Shown in pieces: positions 33,523-38,690 of a stretch of DNA of 38,690 nucleotides. Source of the stretch: Altererythrobacter sp. KTW20L (GTDB taxonomy: Bacteria > Pseudomonadota > Alphaproteobacteria > Sphingomonadales > Sphingomonadaceae); assembly GCF_023501975.1 (NCBI RefSeq), contig NZ_JAMFLH010000016.1, positions 1-38,690 of the forward strand, given 5' to 3'. Within the stretch, counting starts at the first letter, position 1; the number at the start of each line of letters is the position of its first letter. The notes beneath the pieces are model-generated. The model saw nothing but the letters and a program-made list of their open reading frames with translations, ran no database searches and was not told where the DNA came from. Made by a program: the position numbers and the translations under genes.

Positions 33523-33552
33523 TTGCCAAGCCTTGGGAATTTTCGCTATAAC
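33523..33552 (+). promoter_or_regulatory. Candidate pspF sigma-70 promoter
   Basis: TTGCCA (33523-33528), an 18-base spacer and TATAAC (33547-33552). Transcription would start at or next to the pspF ATG, giving a leaderless mRNA. The PspF enhancer candidate lies inside the spacer. Confidence 0.5.
33526..33544. promoter_or_regulatory. Candidate PspF enhancer between psp and pspF
   Basis: CCAAGCCTTGG (33526-33536) is a perfect 5-bp-arm palindrome. It overlaps a 14-bp stretch (33531-33544) whose reverse complement GAAAATTCCCAAGG occurs again at 19590-19603. It is about 55-60 bases upstream of the psp -24 box. Confidence 0.65.
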
Positions 33553-33558
33553 TTGGCT

Positions 33559-34587
33559 ATGGAGCGGGGAAATCAGTTTGTCGGCCAGTCGGGCGCCTTT
33601 CTCGATGCGGTGGAACGCGCCAGCCGCGCCGCTCCATTGCGCCGCCCGGTGCTGGTGATCGGCGAGCGCGGGACCGGCAAGGAACTGATCGCCGAACGCC
33701 TCCACCGCCTGTCGAACAGGTGGGAAGAACCGCTGGTCACGATGAACTGCGCGGCCCTGCCCGAAACGCTGATCGAGGCCGAGCTGTTCGGGCATGAGGC
33801 GGGCGCCTTCACCGGCGCCACCCGCGCCCGCGAAGGGCGGTTCGAGGAGGCCGACAAGGGCACGCTGTTTCTCGACGAACTCGCCACGCTCTCCATGGGC
33901 GCACAGGAACGCCTGCTGCGCGCGGTGGAATATGGCGAGGTGACACGCATCGGCTCGTCCCGCCCGATCCGGGTGGACGTGCGGATCGTGGCGGCCACCA
34001 ACGAGGACCTGCCGCGCATGGCGGCGGAAGGGCGCTTCCGCCTCGACCTGCTCGACCGGCTGTGCTTCGAAGTCATCACCCTCCCGCCCCTGCGGGTGCG
34101 CGAGGGGGATATTCCGGTGCTGGCCGACTACTTCGGGCGGCGCATGGCGGCGGAACTGGGTTGGGAAGAATGGCCGGGCTTTGCCGCCCACGTGGCCGAG
34201 GCGATGGAACAGCACCCCTGGCCCGGCAACGTGCGCGAACTGCGCAACGTGGTGGAGCGGGCAATCTACCGGTGGGATGACTGGTCCGAACCTGTCGGCC
34301 ATGTCCAGTTCGATCCGTTCGACAGCCCGTGGAAACCCGCAGGATCGCCACGGGCAGCAGCGACCGAAGGCACCAGCGCTCCCCACCAGCCATCCCCCGC
34401 GCCCGATCATTCGCAAGTGACCGACCTGCGCGCGGCGGTGGACCTGCATGAAAAGACCATCGTCGAACACGCGCTGGGTCGCCACCGGTGGAACCAGCGC
34501 CAGACGGCTGCCGCGCTCGGCCTGTCCTATGACCAGTTGCGTCATTGCCTGAAGAAGCACAGCATCACCGGCAGCCCGCCGGAATAG
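33559..34587 (+). CDS. pspF: Phage shock operon activator PspF
   Basis: A 342-residue sigma-54 activator without a regulatory N-terminal domain, as expected for PspF. Walker A is GERGTGKE (35-42), GAFTGA is at 82-87, Walker B is KGTLFLDELA, and the [15 protein letters not shown] motif is present. The C-terminal Fis-type helix-turn-helix is RWNQRQTAAALGLSYDQLRH. A Pro/Ala-rich linker (about 265-295) separates the AAA+ and DNA-binding parts. ATG at 33559; it has no ribosome site and a promoter that would start at the ATG, suggesting leaderless translation. PspA would inhibit it. Confidence 0.93.
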   Translation: MERGNQFVGQSGAFLDAVERASRAAPLRRPVLVIGERGTGKELIAERLHRLSNRWEEPLVTMNCAALPETLIEAELFGHEAGAFTGATRAREGRFEEADKGTLFLDELATLSMGAQERLLRAVEYGEVTRIGSSRPIRVDVRIVAATNEDLPRMAAEGRFRLDLLDRLCFEVITLPPLRVREGDIPVLADYFGRRMAAELGWEEWPGFAAHVAEAMEQHPWPGNVRELRNVVERAIYRWDDWSEPVGHVQFDPFDSPWKPAGSPRAAATEGTSAPHQPSPAPDHSQVTDLRAAVDLHEKTIVEHALGRHRWNQRQTAAALGLSYDQLRHCLKKHSITGSPPE

Positions 34588-34695
34588 GCCGGCCAATGGT
34601 TACTTTCGCCCAAACACAGGGTTAACGGCCCCGAAACTCCCCCCTGCTACGTAGTTCCCCTTATTCGGGGATCCATGGGTTCTGGGGAGACTGCC

Positions 34696-35004
34696 ATGTT
34701 CGCTTTTGCTCGTTACGTCGTCCGTCACAAGGTGGGCGCTACTGCTGTCGTCGCCCTTGGCGTGTTTTTCATGACGCCCGGCCAGGGTGAAGAAGTGGCG
34801 AAGTCGAACAACCCCTGGGCGGTCGATGCTGCGCCCGCCGCAGCTTCTGCAGCAGGCGAACCCGGCATGATCGACGGCATGATCGACAGCACCGTGGCCT
34901 TTCTCGACGAAAACGGCATGAACCTGCTGAGCGCCGGTGATGAAACGACCGGACGGCTGGAAGACACGGCCAGCGCCATGGGTGCCGCCAACAGCAGCAA
35001 CTGA
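34696..35004 (+). CDS. Hypothetical membrane-anchored protein
   Basis: 102 residues beginning MFAFARYVVRHKVGATAVVA, with one membrane helix (about 12-34), then an acidic soluble part rich in Gly, Met, Asp and Ala. The ATG at 34696 has GGGGAGA upstream; a hairpin (TCCCC/GGGGA) lies in the leader near 34655-34675. No family is recognised. The next small gene follows after 30 bases and probably belongs to the same unit. Confidence 0.7.
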   Translation: MFAFARYVVRHKVGATAVVALGVFFMTPGQGEEVAKSNNPWAVDAAPAAASAAGEPGMIDGMIDSTVAFLDENGMNLLSAGDETTGRLEDTASAMGAANSSN

Positions 35005-35034
35005 TCGGGCCATCCGGCCCGAAAGGAACATCGC

Positions 35035-35343
35035 ATGGATCTGGTGAAGGGACTTGTCGGTCTGGCGGCTACCGTTGGCATCGCGGCAGTGGTCGCCTAC
35101 GGGTTATCCGCGCCGCGCAACGTAAACAACTTCATGGACCAGGAGCAGTCCTCGCTGGACGGCAAGTCGATCAACCAGACCATTGCTGAAACCTAGGCCG
35201 AAGTCCGTCAGGAGCAGTGCGAACAATCCACGCGCATGGCCGAGGAAGCCTGGGACCGCGCAATGGACCAGGGCAGGGTCGATCGCGACGCCGCCACTCT
35301 CGACGAACTGGATGCGGCAGTCGTCCGTTTCTGCAGCGGCTGA
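35035..35343 (+). pseudogene. Small membrane protein interrupted by an in-frame amber codon
   Basis: From ATG 35035 (AAAGGA upstream) the product is MDLVKGLVGLAATVGIAAVV and a soluble part to SINQTIAET, where TAG at 35194-35196 stops it at 53 residues. The same frame continues with good coding character (AEVRQEQCEQSTRMAEEAWD, then RAMDQGRVDRDAATLDELDA) to TGA at 35341. A single C-to-T change of a CAG codon would explain it. It may be a recent nonsense mutation, read-through or a sequencing error. No family is recognised. Confidence 0.6.
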
Positions 35344-35512
35344 ACCTAGCTGCGGCAATTCGCCGCACGGACAGCGAAGCTCTGTTGCTTTTCGTGGCGT
35401 GAGGTTCTAAAGGACCCCCCATACCGACATTGTCTTGGCAGAGTCTGGTGCTGGCGCCTTCGGGGGCCGGCTCCGAACCGCTTTGCACGATGCCGCACCA
35501 GATGGAGACCGA

Positions 35513-36070
35513 GTGGCCGATATTGCCCGCCTGACACAGTTGATCGAAACCGAAGCCACCGCGCTCGGGTTTGAACTCGTGCGCGTGCGGTTGTCCGGCC
35601 AGGGCGAGGAGCGCACCCTGCAGGTCATGGCGGAAGATCCCGCCACCGGGCAATTGGTGATGGGCCAGTGCGCGCAGTTGAGCCGCGCCATTTCTGCCAG
35701 CATCGATGCGGTGGAAGAAGCCGAGGGCGAACTGGTCGAGGGTGCCTACATGCTCGAAGTCGGCAGTCCCGGCATCGACCGCCCGCTGACCCGCCCCAAG
35801 GACTATGCCCAGTGGATCGGCCACGATGCCAAGATCGCCATGGTCGATGGCTATACCGAATTCCGCCGCCTGTCCGGCCCGCTGCTCGCCTTCGAGGACG
35901 GGCAGGTTTCGATCGAGGATCGCAAGGCTGGCCCGGTCACCGTGCCGCTCAGCGCAATCAATTATGCCCAGCTTGTCCTGACCGACAAGCTGATCGCCGC
36001 TACCCAGCCGCTCGACATGTCGGGCGCGGACGAGTTTGACGAAACACCCGCAGAAGAGGTCCAAGACTGA
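35513..36070 (+). CDS. rimP: Ribosome maturation factor RimP
   Basis: RimP is needed for late 30S assembly. The 185-residue product has the family pattern ETEATALGFELVRVRLSGQG and YMLEVGSPGIDRPLTRPKDY, the GSPGIDRPL signature, and an SH3-like C-terminal part. The GTG at 35513 has GGAG 5 bases upstream; the frame is open further upstream but not family-like. It overlaps nusA (TGATG). The region 35344-35512 holds only a TGCGGC/GCCGCA hairpin near 35351-35367. Confidence 0.95.
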   Translation: MADIARLTQLIETEATALGFELVRVRLSGQGEERTLQVMAEDPATGQLVMGQCAQLSRAISASIDAVEEAEGELVEGAYMLEVGSPGIDRPLTRPKDYAQWIGHDAKIAMVDGYTEFRRLSGPLLAFEDGQVSIEDRKAGPVTVPLSAINYAQLVLTDKLIAATQPLDMSGADEFDETPAEEVQD

Positions 36071-37734
36071 TGGCCACCCCGATTTCCGCCAACAAGGCAG
36101 AGCTGCTCGCAATCGCCACCGCGGTCGCTTCGGAAAAGATGATCGACAAGGCGATCGTCATCGAAGCGATGGAAGAGGCGATCCAGAAGGCGGCCCGAGC
36201 GCGCTATGGCGCCGAGAACGACATCCGCGCCAAGCTCGATCCGCTGACCGGCGACCTGCGCCTGTGGCGCGTGGTCGAAGTGGTCGAAGAGGTTGAGGAC
36301 TATTTCAAGCAGGTTGACGTCAAGCAGGCCGAAAAGCTGCAGCCCGGCGCCGTGCTGGGTGACTATATCGTCGATCCGCTGCCCCCGGTGGACCTCGGCC
36401 GTATCGACGCGCAGAGCGCCAAGCAGGTGATCTTCCAGAAGGTCCGCGATGCCGAGCGCGAGCGCCAGTTCGAGGAATTCAAGGACCGCGCCGGCGAAGT
36501 CATCACCGGCGTGATCAAGTCGGTCGAATTCGGCCACGTGATCGTCAACCTGGGTCGCGCCGAAGGCGTGATCCGGCGTGACCAGCAGATCCCGCGCGAA
36601 GCTGCGCGTACCGGCGAGCGTGTCCGCGCGCTGATCATGAAGGTGGAACGCAACAACCGCGGCCCGCAGATCTTCCTGTCCCGCGCCCATCCCGATTTCA
36701 TGAAGAAGCTGTTCGCGCAGGAAGTGCCCGAAATCTACGACAACATCATCGAGATCAAGGCCGCCGCCCGTGACCCTGGCAGCCGCGCCAAGATCGGCGT
36801 GATCAGCCGCGATTCCAGCATCGATCCGGTCGGCGCCTGCGTCGGCATGAAGGGCAGCCGCGTGCAGGCGGTCGTGCAGGAACTGCAGGGCGAGAAGATC
36901 GACATCATCCCGTGGAGCGAGGACACCGCGACTTTCGTGGTCAACGCGCTCCAGCCCGCCACCGTTTCGCGCGTGGTGCTGGACGAGGACGAAGGCCGCA
37001 TCGAGGTGGTCGTTCCCGATGACCAGCTGTCGCTCGCCATCGGTCGCCGCGGCCAGAACGTGCGCCTCGCCAGCCAGCTGACCGGGCACCAGATCGACAT
37101 CATGACCGAGGAAGAAGCTTCGGAGAAGCGCTCCAAGGAATTCGCCGAGCGGTCCAAGATGTTCGAGGAAGAACTCGACGTCGACGAGACGCTGTCGCAG
37201 CTGCTGGTGGCCGAAGGCTTCGCCGAGCTGGAAGAGGTCGCCTATGTCGATCTGGCCGAACTGGCCGGGATCGAAGGCTTTGACGAAGAGCTGGCCGAGG
37301 AACTCCAGACCCGCGCACGCGAAGCGATCGAGCGCAAGGAAGAGTCCTATCGCGCCACCCGCCGCGAACTGGGCGTCGAAGACGACTTGGCCGAACTGCC
37401 GCACCTGACCGAAGAAATGCTGGTCGTGCTGGGCAAGGCCGGGATCAAGACGCTGGATGACCTGGCCGATCTCGCCACCGACGAACTGATCGCCAAGAAG
37501 CGCGAAGCGCCGCGCCGCCGCAATCCCGAAGGCCCGCAGCTGCGTCGTCCGCAGCGGCCCGAGGACAAGGGCGGCGTGCTCGGCCTGTTCGGCTTGAGCG
37601 AAGAGCAGGGCAACGAAATCATCATGGCCGCCCGCGCGCACTGGTTCGAGGACGAGGAAGAGGCCGCTCCGTCTGCCGCAGCCGAAGCCGAGCCCGCATC
37701 AGAGGAGGCCGCAAATGCGGAATCCTCGCAATGA
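36070..37734 (+). CDS. nusA: Transcription termination/antitermination protein NusA
   Basis: A 554-residue RNA-polymerase-binding factor. Domains in order: N-terminal domain (about 1-130), S1 ([20 protein letters not shown]), two KH domains ([40 protein letters not shown]), and C-terminal helix-hairpin-helix repeats ([40 protein letters not shown]). The C-terminus is acidic and Ala/Glu-rich. It is in the rimP-nusA-ylxR-infB operon; the last 20 bases overlap the ylxR-like gene. Confidence 0.98.
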   Translation: MATPISANKAELLAIATAVASEKMIDKAIVIEAMEEAIQKAARARYGAENDIRAKLDPLTGDLRLWRVVEVVEEVEDYFKQVDVKQAEKLQPGAVLGDYIVDPLPPVDLGRIDAQSAKQVIFQKVRDAERERQFEEFKDRAGEVITGVIKSVEFGHVIVNLGRAEGVIRRDQQIPREAARTGERVRALIMKVERNNRGPQIFLSRAHPDFMKKLFAQEVPEIYDNIIEIKAAARDPGSRAKIGVISRDSSIDPVGACVGMKGSRVQAVVQELQGEKIDIIPWSEDTATFVVNALQPATVSRVVLDEDEGRIEVVVPDDQLSLAIGRRGQNVRLASQLTGHQIDIMTEEEASEKRSKEFAERSKMFEEELDVDETLSQLLVAEGFAELEEVAYVDLAELAGIEGFDEELAEELQTRAREAIERKEESYRATRRELGVEDDLAELPHLTEEMLVVLGKAGIKTLDDLADLATDELIAKKREAPRRRNPEGPQLRRPQRPEDKGGVLGLFGLSEEQGNEIIMAARAHWFEDEEEAAPSAAAEAEPASEEAANAESSQ

Positions 37735-38494
37735 GCCGCTAGGTTCCCCTGCCCGGGGCAAGCGTGCCGCGAGCGCGCGTGACGGGAGTGGCGACACTCC
37801 CGAGCGTCGCTGCGTGCTCACCGGCCGCACGTCCGCCCGCGACGACCTGATCCGGCTGGCGATTTCGCCCGAAGGCCAGGTCCTGCCCGATGCCCTGGCG
37901 CGTGCACCGGGGCGGGGGGCATGGATCGGGGTGGACAAGGCGGCGCTGGCCGAAGCCCTTGGCAACGGCAAGCTGAAGGGCGCATTGGCGCGGGCCTTCA
38001 AGGGGGCGCAGCTTGTAATCTCGCCCGACCTTCCCGATCTTGTCGAGGCGGCCGTGCGCCGTGCCTTCCTTGACCGGCTGGGGCTGGAATTCCGTTCAGG
38101 CAAGCTGCTGCTGGGTTCCGACAAGATCGCCAACGAGGCGCGGATGGGCAAGGTGTCGGCCCTGTTCCATGCCGCCGATGCCAGCCAGGATGGCGCGCGC
38201 AAGCTCGACCAGGCGTGGCGCGTCGGCACCGATCGGGAAGGCAGCGGCGCGACAGGAGAACGGCTGCCACTGGACCGCGAGGCCCTGTCTGTGGCATTGG
38301 GCCGCGACAATGTCGTCCACCTGGCGCTGGTCGACCACGCTTCGGCACAGCGGGTAATGGTCCCGCTGCGGCGTTTGCAGACCTTTTTGGGGGCCGCTGG
38401 GCCCGAAGCAGATGGATCCGGTGTCACCCCGGCCGACGAGGCCGCCGGTGCTGCCGACACGATTGAATTTGAAGGACTAGATAAGAGCGTATGA
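37715..38494 (+). CDS. YlxR (DUF448) domain protein with L7Ae-like part
   Basis: A 259-residue protein. The N-terminal YlxR domain has ERRCVLTGRTSARDDLIRLA and GRGAWIGVDKAALAEAL. A second domain (about 105-175, FRSGKLLLGSDKIANEARMG) resembles the L7Ae-type RNA-binding fold often joined to YlxR in alphaproteobacteria. YlxR proteins are RNA-binding and may affect RNase P or transcription. It is coupled to infB (ATGA). Confidence 0.9.
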   Translation: MRNPRNEPLGSPARGKRAASARDGSGDTPERRCVLTGRTSARDDLIRLAISPEGQVLPDALARAPGRGAWIGVDKAALAEALGNGKLKGALARAFKGAQLVISPDLPDLVEAAVRRAFLDRLGLEFRSGKLLLGSDKIANEARMGKVSALFHAADASQDGARKLDQAWRVGTDREGSGATGERLPLDREALSVALGRDNVVHLALVDHASAQRVMVPLRRLQTFLGAAGPEADGSGVTPADEAAGAADTIEFEGLDKSV

Positions 38495-38690
38495 GCGATA
38501 ACGATGAAACTCCGCAGCGCGAACGCAAGCCTCTGGGGCTGAAGCTTTCGGCTGGCTCGGGCGAGGTCAAGCAGACCTTCAGCCACGGCCGCACCAACAA
38601 GGTGGTGGTCGAGGTGAAGCGTCGCCGCCTGGTCGGCAAGCCCGGAACTGGCGCAGGCGCTGCGCCCGAGGTTGCCCCTGCGCCTGCACC
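38491..38690 (+). CDS. infB: Translation initiation factor IF-2, N-terminal part
   Basis: Only the first 66 residues are in the window. They include RKPLGLKLSAGSGEVKQTFS and HGRTNKVVVEVKRRR, the usual alphaproteobacterial IF-2 start, followed by an Ala/Pro-rich linker. The G domain lies beyond the end. The start overlaps the ylxR-like stop. Confidence 0.95.
   Translation, partial: MSDNDETPQRERKPLGLKLSAGSGEVKQTFSHGRTNKVVVEVKRRRLVGKPGTGAGAAPEVAPAPA

Noticed and set aside
33256-34596. Reading the pspA frame as a 727-residue protein from 34596
   Set aside because: The upstream part is antisense to pspF; the true starts lie at 33255 or 33111.
35962-37641. 559-residue minus-strand ORF
   Set aside because: Antisense of nusA; the plus-strand product is unmistakable.

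Overview
The window looks like a chromosomal segment of a GC-rich alphaproteobacterium, most likely in the Sphingomonadales (Erythrobacter/Porphyrobacter/Novosphingobium type). The basis is a CrtZ carotenoid hydroxylase with four intact His motifs, a single-operon fli cluster with a very short flagellin, the F-ATPase zeta-inhibitor (DUF1476) gene beside bolA and grxD, an alphaproteobacterial rimP-nusA-ylxR-infB order and a sphingomonad-like psp locus. Genus-level placement is inference.

Layout. 1-2.1 kb: a secreted DUF4168 protein, a DUF1328 membrane peptide, and an AI-2E family permease broken by a frameshift near its 3' end. 2.4-18.4 kb: a flagellar block, with flagellin fliC on the minus strand diverging from a sigma-54 activator that heads one tightly overlapping operon fliEFGHIJKLMNOPQR-flhB-fliD-fliS. 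18.4-20.9 kb: recF (minus), a two-gene unit of a 42-residue peptide and a PspC protein behind a sigma-54 promoter, a queuosine-precursor transporter, and tRNA-Arg(TCT). 20.97-22.9 kb: a small region of lower GC downstream of the tRNA, with a protein resembling the ADP-ribosyltransferase fold and one or two unrecognised genes. 22.9-27.9 kb: a lone Flp pilin and a long minus-strand series leuC / deoxyinosine glycosylase / small membrane protein / leuD / zeta inhibitor / bolA / grxD / SRAP protein. 27.9-29.0 kb: a hotdog thioesterase and crtZ. 29.1-34.6 kb: DUF454, sufE, and a large psp envelope-stress locus with divergent pspF. 34.7-38.7 kb: two small membrane-protein genes (one interrupted by an in-frame amber codon), then rimP-nusA-ylxR-infB (infB runs off the end).

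The most interesting part is the psp locus. Besides pspF, pspA, pspB and two pspC genes it has five more consecutive small genes, each with an N-terminal membrane helix, a charged coiled coil and a PspB-like LExI(A/V) core. Four of them also end in the form IATDSG...IEALRD. The same IExLR tail recurs at the C-terminus of one PspC and in a 48-residue in-frame extension ahead of PspA. A near-perfect -24/-12 promoter drives this array. A 14-bp sequence beside it (GAAAATTCCCAAGG) is repeated exactly upstream of a second -24/-12 promoter 14 kb away, in front of the 42-residue peptide and PspC pair. This suggests a two-locus PspF regulon with a readable enhancer sequence.
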